DNA of 64,000 bases from Dioscorea cayenensis subsp. rotundata (GCF_009730915.1 NC_052489.1:2259622-2323621), one strand, 5' to 3'; positions 1-11,065 are shown, numbered from the stretch's first letter. Notes: generated by a model not told the origin, from the sequence alone. A program made the numbers and translations.

Positions 1-243
1 AAAAATGGATAGTATACTTTTATAAAAAAAGTAAGAAAAAGAAAAAGAACAAAAAGATACTATGCTAATAACATGTAATATGGAAGATATATGACTTCAT
101 ATAAATTATTATATTTCCTTGGTCCATGATGTTTGCTCATGTCTCATATTTATCCAAGTAATTCATGCATTAGCTAGGATGAGTATTATCATTCTCATGT
201 ATTTGCATGTGCGGAACTTATCTTGATACAACTTTGCACTCAG

Positions 244-1727
244 GTTTCTGTCACAGATGCAAGAAAGACAGTGAATCTCTGGTATAATGATAGAAAGGAA
301 GTTCTGAAATGGCAAGAAGAGAGGAAAGCACAAGCTGCTCGGGAACAGCTTGTATACACATTACTTGGGCGTGCACGGCGGTTCCCTCCTATTTCCAAAG
401 CAACCAATGCCCAGAAAGGCCATATTGAACGAGCTGCTATTAATACCCCAGTACAGGTACTTGTTTTCCTATCAACTTGCAGTCACTCCTGGGTATATTT
501 CTTCTGCCATCCTATTATTGTGTATGTTTTTAATGAGTCATTGATATATGCAAACTTGTTTATAAATAATGTGTTAAATTCAATTTCTGTTTGGATTTTT
601 GTGGATTTTTTATTCAATAAAAAAAATTAACTTGATAAACAACCCATGATTAGCCAAATAACTGACAAAAGTTTCATCTACTAATTCATTGAATATTTTC
701 CCTTGTTTAATATTGTTTTTCATGCAATATATGGATGTGTAACTGTGCCTATGGATTGATTAGAGAGGATGAGAGATTGTTGATAACTTACAAGCTGATT
801 AATATTGTTTCTGACATGAAGTTGATGAATAGAGAGGAGTCTCATTTGATTGTTATAGTCTTGAACTGGCAATGACTTTGATATAGTAGCTTGATTAACT
901 ATCTTAGATGGCCTTTAGGCCTTTAAGTTGTTAGTTATTGGAGGTTGGAATCGTTGGATGTGATTCTTCTTTTAAGAGAGCCTTCAAAATTTTCCTGAAA
1001 GAGACGGAAGAAAAATAAAAGAATTAGCTATCTTAGATGGTCATCAGACTTTCAAGATGCCAACGGGAATCTGTATCCTTCACTGATAGTATTTTTTCTT
1101 TTCTAATTTCGTTTAATATAAATGATGTGTATATCATTGTCAAATGAATGGAAATGGAAACACAGAATTGCTTCTGATCTTTCAAGCAGGATTGTAAAAA
1201 TGGTTAGAAGAGCACAAAATATAAGAAGAGAAGTTTTGGTCTAAACTTGGAATTTTGTTATTTTAGCTGCTGAATTTAATGAGAATTTATTTTATTGATC
1301 TTAGTTAATTCACATAGTTTACTCTCACATGTTTTTCTTTCGCTCTATCGTTACAACAGGGCAGTGCAGCAGATGTTGCTATGTGTGCAATGCTTGAGAT
1401 AGACAGAAATCCTCGTCTAAAGGAGCTAGGATGGAAACTGCTCTTGCAGGTTCTTCTGATGCACTTTCTATTTTTCAACTTTTTTCTTTTTTGTAATCTT
1501 TGATCTTGATTTAAGAAAAGTAGGCAATTTCTAGGGAATAATAAAATTATTTATTTTGGATATAGGTGCATGATGAAGTGATATTAGAAGGGCCTACAGA
1601 ATCTGCTGAACTCGCTAAGGAGATCGTTGTCGAGTGCATGTCGAAACCCTTCTATGGAACAAACTTCCTCAAAGTCGACCTAGCTGTTGATGCCAAGTGC
1701 GCACAGAACTGGTATGCTGCCAAGTAA
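244..1727 (+). CDS. Plant organellar DNA polymerase I (family A), last three exons; 5' part outside window
   Basis: Three phase-0 exons can be read: 244-456, 1360-1449 and 1566-1727, each bounded by AG acceptors and GT donors and ending in TAA. Together they give about 154 residues. The third exon opens with VHDEVILEG, the family-A polymerase motif C, whose HDE residues bind the catalytic metals. The first two exons carry the helical part of the palm and fingers before it (KGHIERAAINTPVQ, then GSAADVAMCAM). The end NWYAAK closely matches the C terminus of the plant organellar polymerases (POLIA/POLIB, also called POP), which replicate and repair mitochondrial and plastid DNA. The 3'-5' exonuclease, motif A and motif B lie upstream of the window, so the two paralogues cannot be told apart. 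The downstream open frame past 456 is intron. Confidence 0.93.
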
Positions 1728-3181
1728 TTAAGCAGGTTTTATGAGTATCAGATCCTTGTTTTGATCACAAATACGAGCCCCATTTTTGTGGCTGTCCTAG
1801 TATCGCTTAAGCGTATGGCTCATCTTGATCGAGAGATCGATAACATCAATCATAACGGCTGTCGAAAAAGATGCATTTTACGTTCATAATGGTACTGATG
1901 GTGGTGCTCAGACTACAGCTTCTTGTACACTAAATTATCGGAAATTGGCTGGTTTCTTCTGACCTAATGTCTTGCCTACATGTATGTAACATGTGAGAGT
2001 ATGTAATTTAGAGCTTCCTGTATAGTGTTGCAGATTAGATGTACCTTGTTAAATGTTTTTGCCTGAATTTGAATGAGCATCTGAATTATGATTGTCATTG
2101 TTATTGTTGGTTTCTTCACACATGTGGATAAGTCACGTGCCAGGGATAGACACGTGAGAAGTTTTATTCAACCACTCTTGTGCTATCCATTCGTGTGAGC
2201 TGGAATTTGAATCCATTTTTTCAGCGGGACAAACACTTTATACTGGTAAAGTGTTTATAGATCAAATGATTGTTGTTGTTGTTGTTTTAATTGTGTACAT
2301 CTCGGGCAGATAATTCCTCTTTAACTTGTGCTTTTAAGCATTTTTCTGCATTTATAAATGCACAGCAAGTGATTTGTTTATTATTTATTTATTTTTATTA
2401 TTTGTGTGTGTGTTTTTCTTATCTCCTGGTTTTTGTCATGGTCTTATAACCAGTAATTTTCTACTTTAAAACTCTCTATTTGTATTGTGTCTGAATATAC
2501 CTTCATAAAAATATATGCTTTTTATTTTACCCCTTGTAAAAGCATTATTTATATTTATATATTTATTCAAAGGTTTAGAGGTTTGATTCCGTGCCTGGTT
2601 CACATATATAAAAAAGAAAAATATTATATATATATATATATATATAAAATTTATTATTATCTGTTTATGTATATAACTAGGAATTAACAAAAATATACAC
2701 ACATGTATAAATATTATTTTACCCATTTTGATGATAAAAATTTATAAATGAATAAAATAGTTTATGGGCTTTCAGTGCGGTCGTTAATTGTTGGCAAGAG
2801 ATTGATTCCATAAAGGTAAAAGTTTTTATTTGAGAGTTAAGAGTACGAAATGTGAATGCCCGTTATGCCTATGTGTGTACAGGCTTCACAAACCATAACC
2901 GAGACACATTTATATTTCTCTCTCTCTAGTGATTAGTCACTCATCTTGACAAAAAAAATTAAAATAAAATAAAATAGTTTTATAGGCCCCGGCCGATAGT
3001 TGTATATCAGCAATGGGACAATTTTATATTGGATGTATAACACTATACAAGTAATTTTCTCATATTTTGGATCCGAAACTTAACGGGTCGGATTCAACAT
3101 CCACAAGGATCCGATCCGAATCGTCCTTGCTATGTCATTCCATCGTTCTGAAACGGTGAAACCCAAAACCTCACTGCTCTT
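1728..3181. other. Intergenic region after the polymerase gene
   Basis: It holds the polymerase 3' UTR (AATAAA-like AT-rich DNA) and then AT-rich spacer with a short (TA)n run near 2629-2646. A box-B-like stretch near 2580-2600 followed by A-rich DNA could be SINE debris, but no second pol III box is convincing. No supported gene is seen. Confidence 0.5.
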
Positions 3182-3197
3182 AATGCCCTCCATCTCC

Positions 3198-3425
3198 CTG
3201 CCAACGACCGTGGGTCTATCGTGACACGGGTGCGTCGATCAGGCTCACTCGGAGTGGTGAGAGTCTCGATTCTCAGTGAGCAGCAGTTTCTGGGAGTTGT
3301 GAATAGTGGTTGTGTACGGGTGGTTTTCACGCACGCAGCGTGGCCCTGTCCCCCACTTGTTCCACCGGAGGCTGCGACGTCCCTGGGCTCTCAGTGGGTT
3401 TCGCCCCGCTCCTCTTTCCCAAAAA
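3198..3425 (+). mobile_element. SINE-like short retroposon with 16-bp target-site duplication
   Basis: A 228-bp GC-rich block ends in an A run (3421-3427) and is flanked by a perfect 16-bp direct repeat, AATGCCCTCCATCTCC, at 3182-3197 and 3426-3441. A short insert with a 3' A tail between perfect direct repeats of this size is the signature of LINE-mediated retroposition. No open reading frame is convincing. GGTTTCGCCCC near 3398 resembles a pol III B box but lies near the 3' end, so this may be a SINE or a retroposed transcript piece. The insertion splits the leader region of the mTERF gene at 3913. Confidence 0.65.
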
Positions 3426-3615
3426 AATGCCCTCCATCTCCTTCTCTTCCTCTTTCCGGCGATCTTGAATCTTCAATCTCAGGTCGATGTTTGCGATTTC
3501 ATTCTCTTAGGGGTTTTACTGGTATGAGCTTTCAATCATCATCCTTCTCCTTCCTTTTAGTATCACCAATTTATTAATTTTGCCCATTAGAGATTATGTT
3601 TTCGTACTTGATATT

Positions 3616-3950
3616 CAGTGCTGAAAATTGAAAACTTTTTCCCTCAAAATTACTATTTTTGCTTGTGATTTTGCATAACATTGTTGACATGATCCCTTTG
3701 ATGTTTCAGAGAACAAGAGGAGCAATCAGTGGTGAAAATTGAAAACTTTTCCACCAAAATTACTAGTTTTGCTTGTGATTTGGCATATAACTGTCAACAT
3801 GATCTGTTTTGATGTTTCAAAGAACAAGAGGAGCAATCAGTTGTGAAAAGTGAAAACCTTTACCCCCACAAAAGTAATAGTTTTGCATGTGATTTGGCAC
3901 AGCACTGTTAACATGATCAGTTTGATGTTTCAAAGAACAAGAGGGGCAAT
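3616..3950 (+). repeat. Three tandem copies of a ~111-bp unit at the 5' end of mTERF gene A
   Basis: Copies lie at 3616-3726 (111 bp), 3727-3837 (111 bp) and 3838-3950 (113 bp). Each runs from CAGT(G/T)GTGAAAA through TTTTGC(T/A)TGTGAT and TGATGTTTCA(G/A)AGAACAAGAGG to GCAAT. Copy 1 has TTTCAG before AGAACAAGAG, a good splice acceptor; copies 2 and 3 have TTTCAAAG. The third copy leads straight into the mTERF reading frame, so the triplication has copied an intron end and exon start. Confidence 0.85.
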
Positions 3951-5041
3951 TATATTGCCCATTCCTGAGAAGAGTATCTTCTCTTTGTTCAGTTCTTCTG
4001 TAGTTCCAAAGTGTAACACATTCATCTTGAATTACCTTACTCAAACTTTCGGTGTCTCTGAAAGCCGGGTTCTTTCCTCTTTGAATGTTCCACATGTTGA
4101 AACACTAGATGGTCCAAACTCTGTTGTTAACCTGTTCAAACAATATGAATTCTTGGACGCTGATATTCGGAAGGCTGTCCGAGTTTGCCCACAGATACTC
4201 TTTTTGAATGCTGATAAAGAACTTGAAACCCAAACTCCAATTTTTCCAAGATCTTGGTTTCACTGGTCCTCAGATGAGTCCCTTCCTATCCAAAAGTTCT
4301 ACCATGCTTACCCACAGCCTTGAGAAGCGGATTGCGCCGTCAGTTGATGTCTTGCTAGGAATTTTGTCCACTCGTGACCTGCTCCGAGTCCTTGGGAGAT
4401 GCCCATGGGTTATAAAGGAAGACCCAGCATTGAAACTCATCCCCAACATCTCCTTCTTGAAGAAAACTTGCCACATTGACCAATCTCAGCTGTTGATGCT
4501 ACTGGTGAGGCAGCCATCTTTGTTTGTTATGAGACAATCAGCTCTTCAAGATCTTGCTCACAAGATCACGGAAATGGGTGTGTCAGTGGACTCTAGGGTG
4601 TTTGCTCAGGCTTTATACTCATTCTCTTGCATGTCCTCAGAGACATTTAAGAAGAAATTTGACCTCCTTCACAGCTATGGTTTCTCAGATGAGCAGACAA
4701 CACTGTTATTCCAAAAGGCACCTGCTGTGTTTAGGACATCTGAAAAGAAGCTGATCTCTGGTTTGGAGTTTTTCATGAACAAAGTTGGTGTCGATCACTG
4801 CAAACTTCTTCGATATCCATCTAGTTTAATGTATAGTATGGAGAAACGAGTCGTCCCTCGGTATAGTGTTCTTGAAGTTCTATATTCAATGAAATTGCTC
4901 GAGAAAGGTGATCAACTTCTTTCTGCAATCTTGTTATCTGAGGAGGATTTCCTGAAGAAATATGTATGGAAGCATATTGAGACAGTGCCCGAGTTGTTAG
5001 GTGCCTACAAGTTGAAAACTAAGGTTGTTCCTCTTTGTTGA
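3913..5041 (+). CDS. mTERF protein (copy A), interrupted by one single-base frameshift
   Basis: The frame starting at ATG 3913 (next Met at 3925) runs to about 4217 and continues in the next frame to TGA at 5039-5041, giving about 375 residues once the shift is ignored. The shift lies at about 4214-4219: the family pattern needs ...LFLNADK followed by NLKPKLQFFQDLGF, and one extra base separates the two frames. The protein shows mTERF repeats (leucine-rich helical ~30-residue units with LGF and P(x)LL patterns) such as FFQDLGFTGPQM, LLHSYGFSDEQT and RYPSSLMYSMEKRVVPRY. Plant mTERF proteins act in mitochondria or plastids in organelle transcription and RNA maturation. It is the only copy on the + strand and is more diverged than the other four. 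The start is uncertain because the 5' end overlaps the 111-bp triplication. Confidence 0.8.
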
Positions 5042-5939
5042 CAGTTTCCAATAGCTTGTTCATTTTGATTATGGACTATCAATCAACTTTTGACATGCTC
5101 AAAAATGTCTACATGTTTAAATTCTCAGTAATGGAAATCAACCAGGTTCATCAGTCTTGATTATTTGATATTTTTTTCTTTCTTTCTTTCTCTTTGGTTG
5201 ATTGTAATCTCTGTTGCATAGTGAGTTTTTGAGCAACTGAGTTTGTTCATCTATGTACCTTTAAATTAGTAAAAGAAGAGTTTCTCTGGAACCATGAATA
5301 AGCAAGCATCCTCAGCATTCATCAAAGATTACAAACAGAATAATAACACTTACAAAGATGTCCGAATTAAAAACTAAAAATTTGACAACATTGTGCATTA
5401 AATCTTCTGAATGTTTTTACATCATAAGCTTGCTCAAGCAGTTAATAACAATTACAGTGGCAATTTTCTCAGAGCAATAGAAACTGTTTGATTTTCTACA
5501 CAGGCCTGTGCTTCATTCAGTATTCAAAGCTCATGAACATAAATATCATTCTGATTGCTGCTATTTGTTGTTTTTTGTAAAGATCAAACCACAATGAAGC
5601 TTCTAAGCAATCTGGTTCAAAAGAACTTGAAATTTGGTCATTGCAATTATCACCCGAAGGTAATATCGACGCAAAGAATACATGTGCATGACATCTGCAT
5701 GCAATTCTCAAACAGGACCAGTAAAACAAAGCTAACGGAAATCTACCATAATTTCCTCAGCCTATTTCTCTTAAGACTATTACATTGTCACTTGCTACCT
5801 AAGACAGACACATTTATCTTTGCTTCATGAATTCCAATTTGAACACACTGGCTTTCAGAGAATAATCTCAAAAGCTAATAGACATTGTAATGCCTCACCT
5901 AAGTAACAAAGAGTAGAAACTGGCACCTCACTTCAAAAC
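5042..5939. other. 3' flanks between convergent mTERF genes A and B
   Basis: It holds the 3' UTR of gene A and the 3' flank of gene B. From about 5505 to 5940 it is clearly similar to 13215-13850 beyond mTERF gene D, showing that the duplication unit includes downstream DNA. No separate gene is supported. Confidence 0.6.
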
Positions 5940-5956
5940 TCATTCATTGACCGGTT

Positions 5957-7120
5957 TCAACTCAGAATTAGAATGTCCGCGCCCCTTGTGGATGGACATG
6001 TACCAACCATACAATTCGGGGCATCCTTTTTATGGAAGAGAAGAAAGTTCTTCACAAACATCTTCTCCGAGTAGGACATTATCGTCAAGAGGCTATACTT
6101 CCCCTTATTCAGCCTTTTCGATTTCAAGACTTGCATGACATGATAGCGAGGAATAAGCCTCTTCTCCAAACTAAACATGAGAAGTATCGGACTCTGAACA
6201 AGTTCAGATGGCTTGAAACCAGCTTCATTCACTAAAAAATCAATCTTTTTCTTCAACATTGTCTCAGAAACTGTTAGAAATATCGGGTTTTTCTGAAACG
6301 CTGACAGAAAATCTGCCTCCGACCATCCCAAACTCTTCAAAACTTCCAATTTACCATCAAACTTTTCTTTGGAGATTTTCAGAAGAGTGTTAAGAGCCCA
6401 AACAAACAGTCTTGAATCACGACGTATCCCCATTCCCTCAACCCTCTCAGCTAATTCCTTCAACTTTACCAGCTTTTGAGTAAGAAATCTCGGGTGTCTT
6501 TGCACAATCAAAGTGATCCTTTCATCTGAAATGCCGAATTCTCGCAGGAACTCAAGGTTTGGTAGCACCCTCTGCTCCAAACTAAAATTAAGTAAACAAT
6601 GCTTTGCCCTCAAGGATTTGCTCATTAGCTCAAAAGAACCAAAAATTCCTCGCCAGAACTCGATCTTCGGCCGCACATTGCCCTCAAAGCTGCAGCGAAG
6701 GATCACGGGATTGGAAAAGATCAGCTGAGTGAGCTCAGGCCCTGAAAATCCAAGACTTTGCAAACCTTCAAACTTTGGCTTCAAGGTTGTTTCTACATCA
6801 AAGCAGAGCCAATTTGGGTACCAAAATATAAGCTTTTTGATCTCAGAATCCTCAAAACCATAACTTTTCAAGAAACTCAATACTGATTCAGGATTTTCAA
6901 GGGATTTGAGATGGTTTAGTTGCTCAGAGGCAGAGGTTGCTTTCTCAGGAGAGAAGCCAAGTGTGCTCAATAGGTATTCCTCCACAAAGGAGTGAGGTTT
7001 AAGAGGCAGTTTGCTCTGAGTTATGGTGGTGGAGGAGCAGAAGGAACATCTGATGATTTGATTTTGAGAACATGAATGGAAGATCTTTGATCTACAAAGC
7101 TTCCTCAGAAGCAAAGTCAT
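5957..7120 (-). CDS. mTERF protein (copy B), mitochondrial-type presequence, C terminus shifted
   Basis: It is an intronless frame of 387 residues from ATG 7120, the first true ATG and conserved in context in copies B, C and D. The start MTLLLRKLCRSKIFHS is basic, hydroxylated and lacks acidic residues, as expected for a mitochondrial presequence. Residues ~40-370 contain tandem mTERF motifs (LGFSPEK, LKSYGFEDSEIKKL, LQSLGFSGPELTQL, LKSLGWSEADF), with the signature FQKNPIFLTVSE near the end. After KKDAP the frame departs from copy D: copy D reads ELYDWYIS, while here a C4 run (G4 on +, 6018-6021) appears to lack one base. The restored frame would end at 5940-5942. Only the last ~24 residues change, so the product may still work. 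Likely role: organelle gene expression; the precise target is unknown. Confidence 0.87.
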   Translation of the reverse strand: MTLLLRKLCRSKIFHSCSQNQIIRCSFCSSTTITQSKLPLKPHSFVEEYLLSTLGFSPEKATSASEQLNHLKSLENPESVLSFLKSYGFEDSEIKKLIFWYPNWLCFDVETTLKPKFEGLQSLGFSGPELTQLIFSNPVILRCSFEGNVRPKIEFWRGIFGSFELMSKSLRAKHCLLNFSLEQRVLPNLEFLREFGISDERITLIVQRHPRFLTQKLVKLKELAERVEGMGIRRDSRLFVWALNTLLKISKEKFDGKLEVLKSLGWSEADFLSAFQKNPIFLTVSETMLKKKIDFLVNEAGFKPSELVQSPILLMFSLEKRLIPRYHVMQVLKSKRLNKGKYSLLTIMSYSEKMFVKNFLLFHKKDAPNCMVGTCPSTRGADILILS

Positions 7121-7323
7121 CTTGAATTTCAGAAAGAACAAGCAAGCAAAGGGTGCGCCTTTCTTTTACCTGATTTATGGATTTCTATGAAACCACCATT
7201 GATATGCACCAAGATTCCTGCTTTCCATCTCCTCTATCTTTCCATAATCAAAAGAAAAAGAAAATTTCGAGCTGGAGTTGTTGATGAGGAGGATCGGTGA
7301 AGGGATTTGGCAGGGCTTATTGT

Positions 7324-7331
7324 TAGGGTTT
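7324..7331 (-). promoter_or_regulatory. Telo-box AAACCCTA upstream of mTERF B
   Basis: TAGGGTTT on + reads as AAACCCTA on the gene strand, about 200 bp before the ATG. The same motif stands at similar distance before copies C and D, and twice before E. Telo-boxes are common in promoters of plant ribosomal and organelle-biogenesis genes; their function here is inferred. Confidence 0.45.
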
Positions 7332-7930
7332 TGGATGTGCTGTTTGGAGGGTCATTTTGCATATAAAAGGCATCTGTGTTTATATAATTATAAATGAGTC
7401 CTTTAATTTGTTAATTTAATCCAAGAAAAATACTTTTTGACTAATTTTTTATTCAAAAAGAATTTCTCGCTTATCTCTTATTTTATTTTATTTATTTATT
7501 TATGTGGTTTATCCACTTTTATTATTTAAAAAAAAAATTCTTTCATGGCCCCTGTTAACATGGCCAATTGCTGACAGGCCCTTGAAAAAGTCATTTGGGT
7601 TTATGCCTCCTATAAATATAAAAAACATCCTTAAAAATCCCCATAAAAACACAAATGTGTCAAAATGATTTATAGATTAGATTAACAAATATAAGATCCG
7701 TTTGATAGACATGATAAAAATGATAAAATATATTGCTTTGTCCTTTGTTTGGAGTGCCAATAGGATATGATAGTTTTATTTTATTGACCCACTTTATCCT
7801 GCCGATCACATGATAATGAATCTTATGAAGGAGTCAGGATAGAAACATGTATCCACCAATTGCCCACAGTTTTCATGGGGGTATAATAACAATTATCCAT
7901 TTTTAATACATATGTAAAGTTAAAACCATT
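7332..7930. other. AT-rich spacer upstream of mTERF B
   Basis: AT-rich DNA without a supported gene. It contains the distal promoter side of copy B and runs up to the truncated LINE. Confidence 0.5.
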
Positions 7931-7939
7931 TTACTCTCA

Positions 7940-8770
7940 TGAGAGCTCTAATTTTTTAGCCTCTTTGATTGCTGCAACTTTGTGGCAAATATGGAAATGC
8001 AGATGCAACCTTGTGTTCAGACAAGTTAAACCAAACATCATTAAGAGTGCTAATGCAGTTGTAATGCAGGTGAAAGAATTTTCTATAAGGCCTAACAATC
8101 ACAAAATGAGATGCTATATTATGCAGAATAGGCCCAATCCTGGTTGCTTGGGGATTTTTTCTGCAGCTGCTTGGAATGAGGTTACAGGTAAGGGGGGACT
8201 TGGTTTTGTTATGCTTGACTCTAATGGGGTTGTTTGTTGTGCAGGCATGGCCCCTTGTGCTTTCACTGGTAGACTGGAGATTGGTTTCTTGGCTATCAGT
8301 CTGGCTCTTCATCAGTGCATTGTAGCTCGCAATAGATGTTCCCATATTTACATCAACTCGGATGATATCTGGAAGGCAATTCTGCACACTGATGACTTAA
8401 TTCATTGGCGCCAAAAGGATGCATTTGATTCTCTAAAAGCTAAGTTAAACATACTGAACAATCCTAAGATTGACCTCATCCCACACCATTGGAATAGAAT
8501 TGCTACTGCTTTGGCTGCTCATGGCATCAATTCGGCTCATCTATCTTTATTTCACTTGGGCATAGAGAGACCATTTTGGCTTATGAAGTTGATCAATCAG
8601 TCTGGTTTTTCCTACTAGTATCTTTGTTTTTTTTCTTATTGTTCTTGTTTCTCTGTGTATCCTTAGTTTTTATTTTGGTTTTGTTTTCTTTGTTTGTACT
8701 CAGACTTTTGTTTCCTGACTCTCTTTAATAATATTTAGCTACTTTGTAGCTCTTTCTCAAAAAAAAAAAC
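7940..8770 (+). mobile_element. 5'-truncated LINE fragment: ORF2 C-terminal RNase H region with poly(A)
   Basis: The open frame to 8618 reads LWQIWKCRCNLVFRQ, then GGLGFVMLD...GRLEIGFLAISLALHQC and LFHLGIERPFWLMKLI, which aligns with the RNase H tail of the LINE at 16.2-22.4 kb (MEADVLAISFALHNC...LFHQGRDLPKWIMKSI). A T-rich 3' UTR with TTTGTACT and a poly(A) run at 8759-8769 ends it. The junction of the 5' truncation lies somewhere near 7930-7950. I found no convincing target-site duplication. It is a dead copy of the same or a related LINE family. Confidence 0.82.
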
Positions 8771-9904
8771 CAGATGAATCAAAACAACTCTCTTGTTTTA
8801 TTTCTGTTGATTGTCCTTTGACAGATTAAAAAAATCATATCAGACATAATAAAAAAAAATCAACAAATTAACAGCAAAAATCAAGACACAGAATCATCAA
8901 TAATCAGTTCACTAATGTTAACAAGAATGCATTGTTTCAAAATAATTACTGCATTTGATCAATTATCAAGAGCTTGTCAGGTACCAATGAACAAACAAAC
9001 ATCCCAGCATTTTGCACAACAAAATATAATAATTTCTGGATTTACATTGTGCTTCTGTTGTTTCCAATTAAATAGAAATTTAGAGCTAAAATGTGCAATT
9101 CTGTGCATAAAATCTTCATAACATCGAAAGAGTCGAAAAGGTATCAGAAATGAAGATTTCACCCTGATGGTACATTGAACAATTTCAAATTTTTCTTCAC
9201 TTGAACAACAGTGTAAGCTCGCCTTTGTCAAACATGTTGGAGATGATTACGTCAAAAAGGAAATTAGTTAATAGTGTTGAGAGGTATATGAAAGGAATCA
9301 TTAACAGCTCCAAAGGATAAGTGATCTCCCAAAATGTCTCAATTAGCATCTGAAATAGCCTGCACCACCAAGCAGGCATCGATTAGTATAATCAAAGATA
9401 AAATAAAAGAAAGCTCTCATCTTAATTAGCAAAAAGTGAGAACATGGAAAATATGGATAAAAGCTCAAAAGTGAGATCATGACATGGTTAAAAAAACCTT
9501 TGAAAAATAAGAGCCAATGAAAAATCTTTGAAGACAACAACCTCTTCAGTCTTAACAAGTAATGTCTACTTAAAATGGTAATAAAAGTAAAGCCTTGACT
9601 AAGTTGTAGAAATACAGAATATCCATTCTCTCACATATTAAGATCTCAAGTAGCAAGATCCATAATTGACAAGAATTTGCTCCTTAATTTGTAATACCAA
9701 GGGTACATCTATCTTGGCATAAGAAATTTCAACTTGAACACATTGAGTTTCATAATCAACAAATTCAAATCCAAAAAATCTCACATTGATACAATCACTG
9801 TGGTGCTTGTTCAAATGTTGCACTAGCCATCATCCACACAAATTCAAGAGCATGGCTCAAATAAGTTCTCAAGTATAGAAAGTAATAGTACCTCACTTTA
9901 ACAC
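8771..9904. other. 3' flank of mTERF C, duplicated at copy E
   Basis: No gene is supported. The stretch 9508-9900 is similar to 23008-23400 beyond copy E (shared CTTTCACAT-like blocks, TTGACAAGAATTTGCTCC and TTGCACTAGCCATCATCC), so copies C and E share downstream DNA. Confidence 0.6.
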
Positions 9905-11065
9905 TCATTTCTCTTTTTGTTTCAGTCCAGAATTAGAATGTGCTCCTCCTTTGCTGTTGGCAATATACCAATCAAGCAATTCGGGAACCTTTTCCTCGTG
10001 AGAGATGAGATACTTCTTCACAAACTTCTTTTCCGAGTAACTCATAATGTACCCTAGGCTAAAATTTCCATTATACAACCCTTTTGATTTCAAGACTTGC
10101 ATGACATGATGCCGAGGAACCAGCCGCTTATCCAAGCTAAACATGAGAAGTCTTGGATCACGAGCAAGCTTGGATAGCTTGCAACCAGCTTCATTCACTA
10201 AGAAATCAATCTTTTTCTTCATCATGGTCTCAGAAACTGTCAAAAATATTGGATTTTTCTGAAACGCGGATAGGAAATCCACCTCAGACCATCCCAAGCT
10301 CTTCATAAACTCCAATTTGGCATGAAACCTGGTCATGGTGATTTTCATAAGAATGCTAAGAGCCCACACAAACATGCTTGATTCATGAGGTATCCCCATT
10401 CCCTCAATCTTCTTAGCTAGTGCCTTCAAATAATCGGGCTTTTGGAAAACGAGTCTCGGGTGTCTCTGCACAATCAAAGTTATCCTCTCATCTGGAACAC
10501 CAACTTCTCGCAACAATGCAAGGTTTGGTAGCACTCTCAGCTCCAAACTGGCATTAAGCAGCCATTGCTTTGCCTTAAATAACTTGCACAAAAGCTCGAC
10601 AGAGCCAAGGATGCCTCGCCAAAACTCGATCTTTGGCCGCACATTGCGCTCAAAATTACACCTGAGGACCATGTGATTGGAAAGGATCAGATGTGCAAGC
10701 TCCTGCCCTGAGAAGCCAAGACCCTGTAAACCTTCAAACTTTGGCTTCAAGGTCCTCTCAACATCACAGCAGAGAGCTTGCGGATACAAAGATACAAGCT
10801 TTTTGATCTGGGATTCATCAAAACCATAACTTTTCAAGAAATACAACACGGTCTCAGCCTTTTCAAGGGATTTGAGATGGTTTAGGTGCTTGGAGGCCCA
10901 GGCTGCTTTCTCGGGAGAGAAGCCAAGTCTGCTCAACAGGTAGTCCACCACAATGGAATGGGATTTGGGAACTGTTTTGCTATGGATTATGGTAGTAGTA
11001 GAGAAGCGAAAGGTACATGAATACAAGATATTTGATCTGAAAAGCTTCTTGAGTAGCAAAACCAT
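9905..11065 (-). CDS. mTERF protein (copy C), intact, mitochondrial-type presequence
   Basis: An uninterrupted intronless frame of 386 residues from ATG 11065. The presequence MVLLLKKLFRSNILYS followed by FRFSTTTI has the Arg/Ser pattern of a mitochondrial signal. About eight mTERF motifs follow, including LKSYGFDESQIKKL, LQGLGFSGQELAHL, REVGVPDERITL, MKSLGWSEVDF and the FQKNPIFLTVSE block, ending in KKYLISHEEKVPELLDWY. Length is normal for the tandem plant mTERF group. The N-terminal half is closest to copy D, and the C-terminal half to pseudogene E. An AAG before the ATG is shared with copies B and D; a 5' UTR intron (donor CAG/GTAAAA just upstream) is possible. Role inferred: mitochondrial transcription or RNA processing. 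Confidence 0.9.
   Translation of the reverse strand: MVLLLKKLFRSNILYSCTFRFSTTTIIHSKTVPKSHSIVVDYLLSRLGFSPEKAAWASKHLNHLKSLEKAETVLYFLKSYGFDESQIKKLVSLYPQALCCDVERTLKPKFEGLQGLGFSGQELAHLILSNHMVLRCNFERNVRPKIEFWRGILGSVELLCKLFKAKQWLLNASLELRVLPNLALLREVGVPDERITLIVQRHPRLVFQKPDYLKALAKKIEGMGIPHESSMFVWALSILMKITMTRFHAKLEFMKSLGWSEVDFLSAFQKNPIFLTVSETMMKKKIDFLVNEAGCKLSKLARDPRLLMFSLDKRLVPRHHVMQVLKSKGLYNGNFSLGYIMSYSEKKFVKKYLISHEEKVPELLDWYIANSKGGAHSNSGLKQKEK

Noticed and set aside
2466-2726. Overlapping frames in AT-rich DNA (for example 2466-2726 and 2487-2687)
   Set aside because: Tyr/Ile runs from (TA)n sequence; no domain, promoter or codon bias.
3130-3577. Frames in 3130-3577 as small genes
   Set aside because: They lie in the SINE-like insertion and in the mTERF A leader; no homology is recognisable.
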